Positions 35,990 through 48,039 of a stretch of DNA of 64,000 bases are shown here, one piece after another. Both the position numbers and the translations under genes were made by a program. Source of the DNA: Polytrichum commune (taxonomy: Eukaryota; Streptophyta; Polytrichopsida; Polytrichales; Polytrichaceae). The stretch covers positions 28,693,501-28,757,500 of the forward strand of contig OX485805.1 in NCBI GenBank assembly GCA_950295325.1, in the 5' to 3' direction. Numbering within the stretch: the stretch's first letter is position 1; each line of letters begins with the position of its first letter. Below the pieces are notes generated by a model. That model had not been told where the DNA came from. It made no database searches and saw nothing but the letters and a program-made list of their open reading frames with translations.

Positions 35990-37402
35990 TTGTGACTCCA
36001 ACAATTTAGTGCAGTTTGGGCACAGGAGAGATTCGAGCCTGCATGGACTCTTGAAGGCGGAGGGGCTGATCACACTGGCACCATCCGTTGGCATTTCCAG
36101 TTGTAGTAGTGTGAAAAGCGGTGGACCAACATTTATTTATCAACATAATCCTCAGCAATTTCATAGTTTAGAACCGGATGGGAACTTTGAGTTGTGACTC
36201 CAACAACTTAGTGCAGTTTGGGCATAGGAGAGAATCGAGCCTGCATGGACTCTTGAAGGCTGAGGGGCTGATCACACTGGCACCATCCGTTGGCATTTCC
36301 AGCTCTAATAGTGTGAAAAGCGGTGGACCAAAATTTATTTTTCAACATAATCCTCAGCAATTTCATAGCTTAGAATCGGATGGGAACTTTGGGTTGTGAC
36401 TCCAACAACTTAGTGTAGTTTGGGCATAAGATAAATTCGAGCCTGTAGGGACTCTTGAAGGCTGAGGGGCTGATCACACTAGCACCATCCGTCGGCATTT
36501 CCAGCCACAATAGTGTGTGAAAAGTGGTGGGCCAACATTTATTTATCAACATAATCCTCGGCAATTTCATAGCTTAGAAGTGGATGGGAACTTTGGGTTG
36601 TGACTCCAACAACTTAGTGCAGTTTGGGCACAGGAGAGATGCGAGCATGCATGGACTCTTCATAGCTGAGGGGTTGATCATACCAACACCATCCGTCGGC
36701 ATCTCCGGCCAAAATAGCGTGTGAAAAGTGGTGGGCCAACATCCATTTCTCAACATAATCCCCAACAATTTCACGGCTCGAACTGGGTGGGAACTTTGGG
36801 TTGTGACTCCAACAACTTAGTGCAGTTTGGGCACTGGAGATTCGAACCTACATGGACTCTTGAAGACTGAGGGGCCGATCACACCGGCACCATCCGTCGG
36901 CATCTCTGGCCGCAATAATGTGCGAAAAGTGGTGGGACAACATCTATTTCTCAACATAATCCCCAACAATTTCACGGCTCGGAACCGAATGGGAACTTTG
37001 GGTTGTGACTCGAACAACTTAGTGTAGTTTGGGCTCTGGAGATTCGTATCTACATGGACTCTTGAAGACTGAGGGGCCGATCACACCGGCACCATCCGTC
37101 GGCATCTCTGGCCGCAATAATGTGCGAAAAGTGGCAGGACAACATCTATTTCTCAACATAATCCCCAGCAATTTGACGGCTCGGAACCGAATGGGAACTT
37201 CGGGTTGCGACTCGAACAACTTCGTGCAGTTTGGGCACTGGAGATTCGAACCTCCATGAACTCCTTGAAAATCGAGGGGCTGACCACACCGGCACCATGC
37301 ATCCGTCGGCACCTCCGACTGCATGAGTGTGAAAAGGGATCGGCCGACATCTAATTCTCAACCTAATCCCCCACGATTTCACGGCTGAAACCAGATGGAA
37401 AC
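35990..37402. repeat. 202-bp tandem repeat array (seven copies)
   Basis: Copies start at ttgygactc(c/g)aacaa: 35990, 36192, 36394, 36598, 36801, 37003 and 37204, so spacing is 201-204 bp. Each includes ggcaccatccgt-ggcat and a caacataatcc block. Divergence is graded: copies 1-4 resemble one another, and copies 5-7 form a GC-richer group. Both strands show frames repeated per unit (minus-strand MPTDGAGVIGPSVFKSPC). These follow from the repeat and are not a recognised protein. The array ends beside a microsatellite at 37530. Confidence 0.9.
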
Positions 37403-37529
37403 TCTGGTGTGATCGGGACATGAGCCAGTCTCTCAGAAGTTGTAATCCAAGTTCGCTCCTGCCAGACCTGCAGCATGTGCAGCAGCACCACCTATATAGC
37501 CTGAGCTTTAGCTTAACTTAACTTCTGGC

Positions 37530-37568
37530 TCCTCTCCTCTCCTCTCCTCTCCTCTCCTCTCCTCTCCT
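37530..37568. repeat. (CTCTC)n microsatellite
   Basis: About eight CCTCT pentamers, followed by a duplicated tatatatgtagcta motif. Confidence 0.9.
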
Positions 37569-37619
37569 ATATATGTAGCTATATATGTAGCTAGCATTGT
37601 CACAGCATCCACAGCATGG

Positions 37620-40405
37620 ATTTTTATTCTTGTTGACGTCGAGGGGTCTCCGCTGTGGCAGGATTGCACTTGAGGATGATGTCGACGCTGCCAGAAAAAG
37701 CGAGATTTATGAAGAAGTGATGTTTTGTCTGGTTCAATATTGCCCCGCCAGCAGACGTGCTCTAACCCAACCCTTGAAGCTGGTCTAAGGGGCGAGTCAA
37801 TGTTGTACTACACATGATTCTTACACATTTTTTACATGCAAGTCCTCACCGAGGCATAACATTATATATATGCTCAGCGACGTTACTAGTGCTGTTCCTG
37901 CAGGGTCCGGGAAGGGAGTGAGCTCGGTTTCGTTCTCTTCTTGTTTTCTTGAAACCCTTTTGCATCAGATGCACGCTGATTAATTTGAGTGATCTAGTGA
38001 AGGATAAGTTAATGCACAAGTGTCCATTAACTTCACTCTTTTGAGTCGAGAGATGAGTCTGACGGTTGCCAACCGAGAAACATGTGTAGTCATTGTTGAT
38101 CGCAGACATAAAATATTTAACTAAGGCAAGTAAGTTCTTTCAAAATAGAAAGGAACACAACCTGAAGGTTGAATGATGTTATGATCTTACATTCATACTA
38201 TCAAAGGCAAAGACACAAACATATATATATATATATGAGCTTACTCGTCCGTCTAAGGTCTGTTGCACCATGGGTTGGGAATTTTTCGGGAATAATGTCC
38301 ATTTAATCTGGGGGATTTTTTTATATATTGAATAGTACTCAACTTGAGAAATATTCGTTCTACCACATTGAAATAATGATTGGGAGTTTTTGGGCTTCCC
38401 TGGTACGTTGTTCATTAAAGTAGTGTCATAAGGCCTGATGCCAACTTTGCATGGCTAAGGGATTTGGGCCAGTAGTCATGGCCAATGAGGTAGCCTAGGG
38501 CCTACCCCTCCCCCTTTAGAAAGGGAGCTAAGCCAATAGGGTTTAATGTTATGAAGTTTGGACTTTATTAATTTAATATATTTCTATGTGAATTTAATTG
38601 GACTTTCAGTTAGGAGTTGGATGTTTTACTTGTAACGTTTTTCATGTTGAATAAATTTTGACCAAGCACGATGAACCAATATAGAATGCTCTTTGATCAA
38701 ACTTCCATCGCACAAACTCCAAGCATGCACCAAAAATTTACCGAACATGGACAATGTTGTATGCAAAACAACCAACTCCCAATCAATAGTCCGATTGAAT
38801 TAAAGGATAACTCTAATGCTTTTGGCACAGTGTCACCGGCCTAAGGGTGTTAATTACCCTATTGTGAGGCCTATGCCTACGTTACACTAACATGGTCAAC
38901 AAGTGGTGTAACCACATAACACTTGGCATTAGTATGTTCATTATTATTACAAGGCCTAATAATCATAGGCAAAACGAAAGCCTATAATGCTTATTTCAAG
39001 CATTTTGGCATATATAGGGATCGTAGAAAAAATTAGAAACTATGCGAGCCCATTAACAATTTTTGTTTTATCAACGTAATTCAACTTGGATCCTCATTTT
39101 TGTGGACCCAAGAATATGTTGGGATTGGTGCCCACATAACTCCCTAGAGACAAATCATATTTGTCAGGTTCAAGCTACATAACATCATCCAACTAAGTTT
39201 GTATGCTGGATGGGACGGGGAAAAAGCCAAATTCTATTTAATATTATACTTTGTGTATTCTCTTAACAAAGCACTGCACTGGCAAATTCAACTTGATAAA
39301 CTTGGGCAAAGTAGTGTCACTGATATTATTAGAATGGAACGGCTGATAGCAACTGAATAATGTTATGTAAATCTTAAAGCTACAAGAAAAACTCACCACC
39401 GAGTTTGCAGGTTAACTAACCCTTATTCCATAGGGTGAGCTGAATAATGTTATGAGATGAAGCACATAAACTTGCACTTACAATTTTGGAGTCAAGTTTA
39501 ATATCTTTTGAATACTTAAAGTGTTATTTGTAAATATTTTAAAATCGCTTTTCTTTGGATATGTTCATTTCATAGTTGACTATTTATATATCGCACGGTA
39601 GTAATATCCTAAGAAGTTCGTGTTTGCATAAGACTAGCCTACATTAATTGCTCGGCAATCTCTATAGTTGAAGAGACTCTATAATTGAGTCTAGTGTTGG
39701 CAAGCATAGACGCTATCCTTTTTCTTTTCTTGCCTACTAGTAGGTACCTTAATCGATGAGAGGAGAGTGGATGAAGAGTTGTGATAGTAGTAAATCATCC
39801 ACCTATTTAAGTTGTTTATGAAGTATTATTGATCTACTCAGTAATGAAAATTTAGAGAGGTTATGAATGAAATGTTTCCACTCTATGGGACTTTTAAAGC
39901 ACATGTGAGTTTTGGGTACTCCTACTATCCAACAAGGGAAAGATCTCTATTTACTAGTCCTTACCTTAATGCGATAATTTATATGATCAGATTATGGAGA
40001 ATCATGAGGAAGTGTTTTTCATAACAGGCTATAACTTATACTACAATTTATAGGATGAATACAATGAGGTGACATGGACCAAAATAGATCCCACAATGAC
40101 TTGTTTGTAAGGCATGATTCATTAAATAAGCTCATAAAACAAACTAGGCGTTTACTACGGAATGCTTTTGTCCGATAGAAATTGTTTTAAGGATAACTGC
40201 TTGTTCACAATCTCCATAACTACATGTATCAACTTTATTCACATGAAATTTTGTGGAGATGTATGTGAAAATATCAAGCGGATATCATAACTGGTATTAT
40301 GTTATGTGATATCATATAGCCGGGCTTTTAATACCCATATGTACATACCCTTGAATTTGATACCTTGGTTACATGTAGATACCCGTACAATATTGGAATA
40401 TGTAT
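37620..40405. other. intergenic DNA without a supportable gene
   Basis: Short unrelated frames and a small (TA)n run at about 38221. No family resemblance, splice structure or element ends were recognised. Confidence 0.4.
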
Positions 40406-41710
40406 ATAATAAATGTCTAGGGGGTGGACTCTTCATGCCACGTCTGAATTAATGTGTGTGTAATAAGGGGTATTAATCAAGGTATTAGCGTACATAGCAT
40501 ACATAAGGGAGAGGTATTGGTTTTCTCTAGTGTGTACATTTACAGAGGCTATTAAGATTCTTTTAAGTAAACGTAGATTCACAGGAGGGGGCGCTAAGGT
40601 TTAGAGATAAATTGACAATAGATGTGTTAGTTTCATTCAAGTTACATTTTCATCCAATGTTGTCATATGGTAATAGTTCCCAAAGACTCGTATATGTAAT
40701 AAAGACCTATTTGTTGTATGATTCATATTTTGTGTATGTAGTGGAGGCATTTATCACATTGAATTTGAATGTTTAGTATAAATACATGAGTCCATTTTCT
40801 AGCCTACCATCAGTACGTATACATTTTTTTTCATTATAAACTTCTTGTATATAGGGGGTTTTATTGCATGGTCACCCATGCACATCATTTAGGTTTCCAA
40901 TGAAGAGTTTAGCCCCCAGGGATAAAGGTCATGTTGATCTTATGAGAACTGAAGATACCAAAGGGATGGATTAGGAGCCGGTTCCATTGGAGACTACGGT
41001 ATGCGGGTGTAATTTGGACCTCGATTACATTTTTGATCCAACACCTATATTTCATTGGTGTGTGCTTAGGTGGGGATCAAAGAGCAAACACCACAAAGGC
41101 ATATGCTTAGAGGAGATTGGACTACGCCTGTAAATATTAGTAACTACTCTACACTCAATAGCAAACGCATGTGTATTCAATTAGGGAGTCAACAAGCATG
41201 AACTTCGATAACCATAACTAATTCAGGGGAGATCCGATTTCCAATGTGGTTTTTGTTGACGCTTCATCATAGATTTGCTAATGCAACACAAATATGAAGG
41301 CGTAAACATGATCAATAGTAGACATAGACCAAGGAAAACAAGTCACTTAACACCCACACACCCACATGCAACAAGACAATCAAAGATCAACATAAGATTA
41401 TTGAGCAACTAGATGACGGTCTCTCTTCAAAGAAAGAAGCTACTATCTAAAAGCTCAATTTACAGCTAGTTGTTGAATACTCCACAACACACAGCTTGAA
41501 TGCTCCCTATAAATGACAAATCCCAGAACTAAAAAAAGAATTATCCTCGTCCGACACATGGTCCCACAAAACACAACCAAAAAGCTGAGTAATGTTATGG
41601 ACTTAATTGAGAGAGAGAGAGAGCGTAAAATGTAAAGCTCATCACATAATATCTTAGTTTACAAAGTAGAGAATTCCCTTCCTTGAAAGGACCACCGAGC
41701 AAGTGTTGGG

Positions 41711-41729
41711 TGGGGGGGGGGGGGGGGGT
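41711..41729. repeat. poly-G tract
   Basis: About nineteen guanines with a single T near the start; likely variable. Confidence 0.8.
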
Positions 41730-42267
41730 ACTTGACGTGAGCCATGGGGACGTTGAAACTTGAGAGACCGGAGGGCTAGAGTAGTCCCGTCTTCCTCTGA
41801 CATGACTAAGTGTGTATTGTCAATGGGATTGTGCCTGATCATCAGATTCATTGCCTTCTTGCAAACTTAATAAATATCCAGCCACCCTAAAATGTCCCAT
41901 ACCATTCTTCCTCGGCGTCTTCACGGTGTTCCATGGGCCATGGCTGAGATTCTAGAATATTTTGTTAGTTTCATTCTGAACTCATGAAATGTTCCAAAAC
42001 TTCAGCCACGATCCATGAAATCTCAACCATGAAGGTGTTGGGTGATGTTATGTCTCAAACGATATTATGTATGTTTATTGTATTTTTCAGCCCTTGTTTA
42101 ATCTAGAGGTGTTGTGGTGTTAGGAACAACTTGCAAGATGTGGATTCTAGCATAGTGCTTTCGAAATTCTCCCCAACACCAAATTCGATGTTGAATATGA
42201 TGATTTCGAGCTCTACAATACATCTTAAATTAGGCTTCTTGGGCATGTAGTATTTAATGCCTTAGAT

Positions 42268-42296
42268 AAATAGATAGATAGATAGATAGATAGATA
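42268..42296. repeat. (GATA)n microsatellite
   Basis: About seven GATA units. Confidence 0.9.
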
Positions 42297-43381
42297 CGTC
42301 GGCTATTATTGAAGCAAGTTGCATGCATGAAGAGCCTCTTCGCCTACAAACAAAGATAAACAAACAAAGACGAGAGCACAGTAACTTAGCCATAGTTTTG
42401 AGAGCAAAACTCAAGGGAGCCCATGAGTGTTCCAAGAGCCTCTAGTTCATAAAAAACCAAAAACTCAAATGCAAATTATAACAACAGTGAACTAGGTAGT
42501 CATTGAGGATTATCATCATATGACAACAATGGATGAAACTTGAATTGGATGAAACGAACACATCTACCTAAGGATGGTCTCTTCATTGGAAATGTAAATG
42601 ATGTACGTAGCTCACTATGAGATTAAACCCCCAATATACATGAATTTTATGGTTAAAAACAAATGTATACGTACTAATGGCAAGCTACAAAATGGATTGA
42701 TGTATTTATGCTGAGCTTTTCAATTGAATGTGATTGAATGCCTCCACTACATATTCAAAATATGAATCATGACTTTAACATGCCCTTATTACATATAAAA
42801 TCCACTTTCACTTTCCAATGAGAAAGTTAGTGAACAATTTGTCATCCATAGCATGAAACTCAACATTTGCACCAAACAAACAAAGATTAAAGCACAATAA
42901 CTTAGCCCAATCCGGAGAGCAAAACTCAAGGGAGCCTATGCTCTCCAAAAGCCTCTAGTTTGTGAAAACCTAGAACCCAAATGTAAACCCTAACAAGAAT
43001 GGACATGGTAGTCATTGAGGACTATAACCAAACGACAACAATGGACGAAAACGTGAATTATATGAAACAAACACATCTCTTGTCAAATTTTCCTCTAAAC
43101 CTTAGGGCCCCTTTTTGTACATCTATCTTTGTTTCAAAGTTATTGACACCCTTTTTCAATGCACATAGTAGAAAAAAATAAATACCTCTCCCTTACGTAT
43201 ACTATGTACGCTAATACCCCTTCTTGCTATCATGTTAGTTTGTGCGTGGTATGAAGAGTCCACCCCCTGGGCACATCTATTGTCGAATTTCTCTCCAAAC
43301 GTTAGGGCTCCCTTTTGTACATCTATCTTTACCTTTAAATTATTAGTAGTTGTTTTATTTGTACACACTAGAGAAAAATAA

Positions 43382-43455
43382 CCACTAGTAGAAAACATGG
43401 TTAAAAAAAACCGCAGTCGTTTTTCTATTGCGGTTCTTTTGACCACTATTTTAAT
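43382..43455. other. CACTA-like terminal sequence candidate
   Basis: CACTAGTAGAAAAC at 43382 has the form of plant CACTA transposon ends. It is followed by a subterminal near-palindrome in which aaccgcagtcg and attgcggtt face each other. No matching opposite terminus (TTTTCTACTAGTG) was found in the window. It may be a decayed or solo end, or the left end of an element whose right end lies beyond 64 kb. Confidence 0.35.
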
Positions 43456-44280
43456 AGTTTTTTTGGGGGGGCGATAATTACCAATATTGGGTCACTGTCA
43501 TTCAAGGTTTTAACTGTTTACACATTCATAGATCATTTCTCTTTATATTCTGTGTATATGCATTTGCGTGCAATTAATTTTTGGAAACTTAATGTCTTCA
43601 CACATCCTTTACGTACGTAAAATATATATATATGTCTGGGTTAGTTTAGGTACGTACGTATCAGCAAGTGTTTGGTGCCTTTTGCAAAGAGTAAACATTG
43701 ATTCGGAGTTAATTTGAAATCACAGTCCCATGTCATTCCATGAGCTATATATATGACTTTCAGGAGATATGCAATTGCTTGCCAAGTCCGTATTATGTCA
43801 ATACACAGGTATGTCTTCGATTGCCTCTGCAACAATTAATGCACACCTGGGGAGAACCGGCAGTTGGTTACAAATGGTCCGGATGAAGTGGAAATACGAC
43901 CATTCGAAGTTGAAGACTGCAGAAAAGGGGCCTACCATGGAGTAGGAATTTATGAAATATACCCTATTTTTATGAAGGAAATGGCAAGTTTGTTAACACA
44001 TAACCGGTCCGACTTGCAAACCCGCGGATCTCATCCAATCGTGCCCAATGCGCTCTTAGATCGATGTTCTTCAATTCCTACGCGTGTTTCAATCGACCAA
44101 CAGTGCACACACTCCCTTTAATTGTGGGACGGGTTTGTCCTATATTGACTGCCACTCACACCGAAATGCTCCTACGTATTGGGTTCAGCCCTAGCTGCAA
44201 TGACGATGGCTGTCCAGTGCCTGTTGGAAACATGTGGCATTTGGATGCAACTTGTAGTCAAAATACAGTTGCAGCCAACT

Positions 44281-44390
44281 TGCACTGTCTTCTGAAAACG
44301 AGTGTCACTCGATTTCCACTGTCTTCTGAAAACGAGTGTCGAGTCACTCGATTTCCACTGGCACTGGAAATCGAGTGACACTCGATTTCC
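44281..44390. other. nested palindromes built from a tcactcgatttcc motif
   Basis: The motif gtcactcgatttcc occurs in tandem at about 44304 and 44343. It then pairs with its reverse complement: GTCACTCGATTTCCA (44343-44357) with TGGAAATCGAGTGAC (44365-44379). A 25-nt perfect odd palindrome, GGAAATCGAGTGACACTCGA plus TTTCC, overlaps at 44366-44390. The flanks carry short inverted ends gggttcag (44181) and ctgaaccc (44425-44432), hinting at a small foldback element of about 250 bp. Confidence 0.6.
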
Positions 44391-45733
44391 GTTGACACCC
44401 GCAATGCGTTGTGCCTCAAGCGGACTGAACCCAAAAACGATTGCGACATGCATTCAACCTACACTCGAATGCTACTTGCTCTTGTATTCAAATCATAGAT
44501 TACAAATGGGACAGGTCAATGAGCAAGGGACACTGGAATTGAAAAAAATGGTCTGTACAATGGTTGCAATGATAACTACATTCCCATGAAAGAAAGTCGT
44601 GCACAAAATTACACACATACATGTCTATCAAGCGTCATAGTCTGCACACAAACTTCACATCATACATTTCAGCGATATGAATATTTTGGGCAACATACTA
44701 GAGTTTCATTGTTTGGCAACTCCAATGAAGCTCAGTAACATTATCCGCCATGCTCAGTTAATACTGCGTCCCACATCTCTCAAAGTCTCAATGCAACTAC
44801 ATTCAATGGTCCCAATATGTTTGAACCTTTCTTCTCTGAAAAATGAACTACTGTGGATGACATGTTCCAACACGTACAAATTTGCTATTGAATCTATGGC
44901 CACATTTCGAACATTGAGCAGAGAACAGGATTGGCGTTCCGGGTCCAGGATGCTGTAGCGCTTCAAAGCCGCTGCCACAGTCCATAGAGTTCCAGACTTG
45001 CCAATCTGCACAAATAATTACACTTTCAGGATTTATGCTTTGTACACTAAACAACTCCACATTTAGTGACTGTCATAACAAGTAGATACAAGGCAAGAGT
45101 TTAGTGGAGCTTGTCATTTACTCTGCAAAGTATACAGCTCCAAGTCCAAGTATCAGAAGGAACCTTACACTAGACTCACTATAAATTGATGCAAATACTG
45201 CATGAATAGGATAATTGCCATGTCATCTCCTTAACAAGTTAAAAATTACATCACATATTAATATCTATTTGAAGACAATTCAAACGAACAAAAAACGCCC
45301 ACAATGCAAGCACGGATCATGTAAAAACAACTGGCACGAATAACGAGTCGAAATTTTACCTGGAGAGGAGGAGTTCATAGCACCCCAATCTGGAAAGGCC
45401 GGTTAGATGAACACATGCGTGTCTCTGTATATGAAGAATACAATGATTCGATTTCAAATTTATGGAGTCAGGTTGAATGTAGCTAGACATGAAACCCAAA
45501 CATGGCATGCCTACATTCAACCTGAAACCATAAACTTGACCTCAAATCAAGTTTAGCAACCCCCAAGGACAACAGACCTCGGATCCGAGGCCTTCTGCAA
45601 AGTAGCCTATTTCGATCCACAGTAAGTCAAGTTTGGAATGGTGATTGAGATGCACCCTCTTGACTTTCAAAGACATTCAAGCCTGAAACTGAGCCACATG
45701 AAAAGATGATTGCAAGGTCTTCTGAAAGCCTAC

Positions 45734-47454
45734 CTTGTGGGAGAAATTTGGCATGAATGGTTCAAAAAGTGTCGTCAACAAATGAACCGGTCCAACAGAT
45801 GCCTTCAACACAATTGCACAAGCAGGTGGATCTTCCTTGTACAACTTCCAGAATTTGCTGTCCTGTTCCCATGAACCATGATTGATATGACAGAAAGTTA
45901 GGATTTACAAACATCGCCATGATGGAGCTCCTCAACATAGAATCAATCATACAAAGGTAGGACTTTCACGGCACAAATGGGTCCTGACAATTCTCCAAAA
46001 CTTCTTTAGGTGCAGTGCCTGTAAATAAAGGTTGCCAAGACTGGAAGCGTTCATTGCTACTCTAAGCATGTCTTCAACTTCAATTTCTCCATAGCGTCAA
46101 CATACTCAGTCACAACCTTCTCAACTTCGGATCCGAAATTGGCTGTGAGTTCATGCTCTACAGGGTTGATAGCTTCGGTAGCCACTGATATATACCCACC
46201 TTCCCCTGTCAAAAAATCCCACAAAACCTTCATCTCATAATCATTTGTATATGATCATTTCATATATAATTTACAAGCAGAAACACTAGTCTCATAACAC
46301 TTTCATAAACTAGCTAGAGAATACTTTCATAACTTTTGAATATGAGGTGGTGCAGACCTGAAGGTTTGGCCAGAAAAAACAAGGTCTGATGAACAAAGTT
46401 GCCCATATTCTTTAGCAACTCATTGTTTTGCTTGGCCTGAAGGTCTGCCCAGGTAAACAGAGTATCTGAAACCTGTAGTAAAGACATCATTAAAGGGTCC
46501 AAAAAAAAAAAAATCAAAATAATAATGAATTTATTGGAATATTTTTTAAATGATCGTTGCCATACAAATGCACAACCCATAAAGGAACATTTTGTTCACA
46601 CAAGCCTTTGTGAACTTCAAGTTTGGATTAAAAAGGAATAGCAAGGAAATCCGTTTTAGACAATAATTGCTTCCACAGTTCTCAATTATGTTTATCCTTC
46701 ATAACTGCAAGAACGACCACAACATTCACACACAGCATGCAGAACATATTGGAAGAACAACATAGATGTACCCAACAGCTAAAAACTATATAAGAACTTC
46801 ACAGATAGATTCAAGCAGTAGCTAGACACACTAGTTGATTAAGGATACACGAGGTTGCATTTTAGCCTTGCAAGTCTCTCAATAAGGATAAGATTAGTGT
46901 ACCTTTGGCCGATTGACAAGAAGATAGTATCTCCATACTTCTACAGGAATATTTGTGGTTTTCACGTCATTACGAAAATCCCCCACACCCCTATTTTTTG
47001 AGAATTTTCTTGCACAATTCAAGGATAGCTACATTTATGTAACATCACAAATATATGTTGTCAACAAAGTCGCACATGAAAGATCCAAACATCACTTGAA
47101 AGCAGTAGTCTTCATCAGCTGAAGGTATTAGTTTATACTTGCTTTACATTCTGAAAGTCCGTGCTCTCCACAGAGGAGTAAAATGAGTCCATGCAATAAA
47201 ATACATGAAGTCATGCAAATCAGTGAACCCACACCGTAGTCCAACAGAAGCCAAGGGCAGCAGATCTGAACAATCTCCTACACGCTGAGCTCCGATAAAC
47301 TGAGCAGCTGGAACTCCTAGTCATCCGACTTTCAAATTTCAAGGTACAAGGAAGAGAACATACCTGACTCATAGTTCAAGTATTATGTGACACTTATTGT
47401 TTTCATCAGGGTCCAAGGTTCTCCAGTACCCAGGAGTGTGCAGGGGAAGATCAA
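45734..47454 (-). pseudogene. methionyl-tRNA synthetase fragment, broken
   Basis: Five exon-like segments in order on the minus strand match plant cytosolic methionine-tRNA ligase. 47454-47364 is the FPCTLLGTGEPWTLMKTISV segment. 47008-46903 is the KMSKS-loop segment, reading FSKNRGVGDFRNDVK and ending VWRYYLLVNRPK. 46472-46358 reads SDTLFTWADLQAKQNNELLK and ends in FLAKPSG. 46205-46019 reads GGYISVATEAINPVEHELTA. 45862-45734 reads DSKFWKLYKEDPPACAIVLK. Lesions: an in-frame TAA at 47385-47383, where the family has glutamate in SVTEYLNYE; a one-base loss in the fourth segment, so that YVDAMEKLKLK and LRVAMNASSLGNLYLQ fall in different frames; a GC instead of GT donor at 46018; and KFSKN in place of KFSKS. 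The catalytic HIGH region was not found. The gene cannot encode a full enzyme. Confidence 0.85.
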
Positions 47455-48039
47455 CTGTGCAACAAGATTAAACAATGATTTAAAACAGATAGATTCATCA
47501 TTCACCTACCTGAACAAAGTTGAGGCAAGGCCCAATATTATGTCTCGCATCACAAAATATAAACATCTTAGAAGCAAGACCTCTTTGCCAAGTAATAGAA
47601 AGCTCTACATAAAAACATCCTCAAATATGACAAGTGTAATCTTCCTTCAGTGTAAGGTAGACATGTACGTCCACAATCTGCCGTCCACAGTCCCATTCCC
47701 AGATGTCCCCAGAACACTTCGAATCTTTGAGCTTTAATAGTTCGGAAATAGGAATCTCATCAACCACCTGAAATATTACATGACCACATGATTGACATTA
47801 GTAACCCACAATGTTATCACAATTGCCACATCAAAGATGACAAACCATTGCTGTGTCTGTAGAGACGATGTGCACAAGGGGTAAGTTCGATGCATTGCAT
47901 TAACAGGAAACATCAAAATATCATGTTTGAGTTGCATTTATGCAATCAGAAATACTGGTGTCTACCGGAAAAATGCCGTCAGCGCCATTCGAGGTGTTGC
48001 AAAGCACATGACTGCCATGTCCGAATTCCAAGGTCCTAT
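47364..48039. other. spacer between transposase 3' end and MetRS remnant; one exon-like segment
   Basis: On the minus strand an open segment at about 47767-47640 begins after cag and reads VVDEIPISELLKLKDSKCSG and onward. It is protein-like but not part of methionyl-tRNA synthetase as I know it. It may be a fragment of another gene, or chance. No element terminus (CACTA in plus orientation) matching the right-end candidate was found here. Confidence 0.25.

Larger units (their letters stand above)
40410..43275. repeat. large inverted-repeat pair with an internal direct copy
   Basis: Left arm 40410-40690 matches the reverse complement of 43010-43275. Shared blocks read agggggtggactcttcat, taagggagaggtatt, attagcgtacatag, caatagatgtgttagtttcat (split by substitutions) and cattgttgtc. 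A second copy of the inner part of the right arm lies in direct orientation at about 42352-42566 (gagcaaaactcaagggagcc, gtagtcattgagga). The arrangement resembles a transposon with long inverted termini or an inverted tandem insertion. No transposase coding is visible between the arms. Confidence 0.6.

Noticed and set aside
35864..37421. Several small proteins on both strands
   Set aside because: All derive from the 202-bp repeat units.
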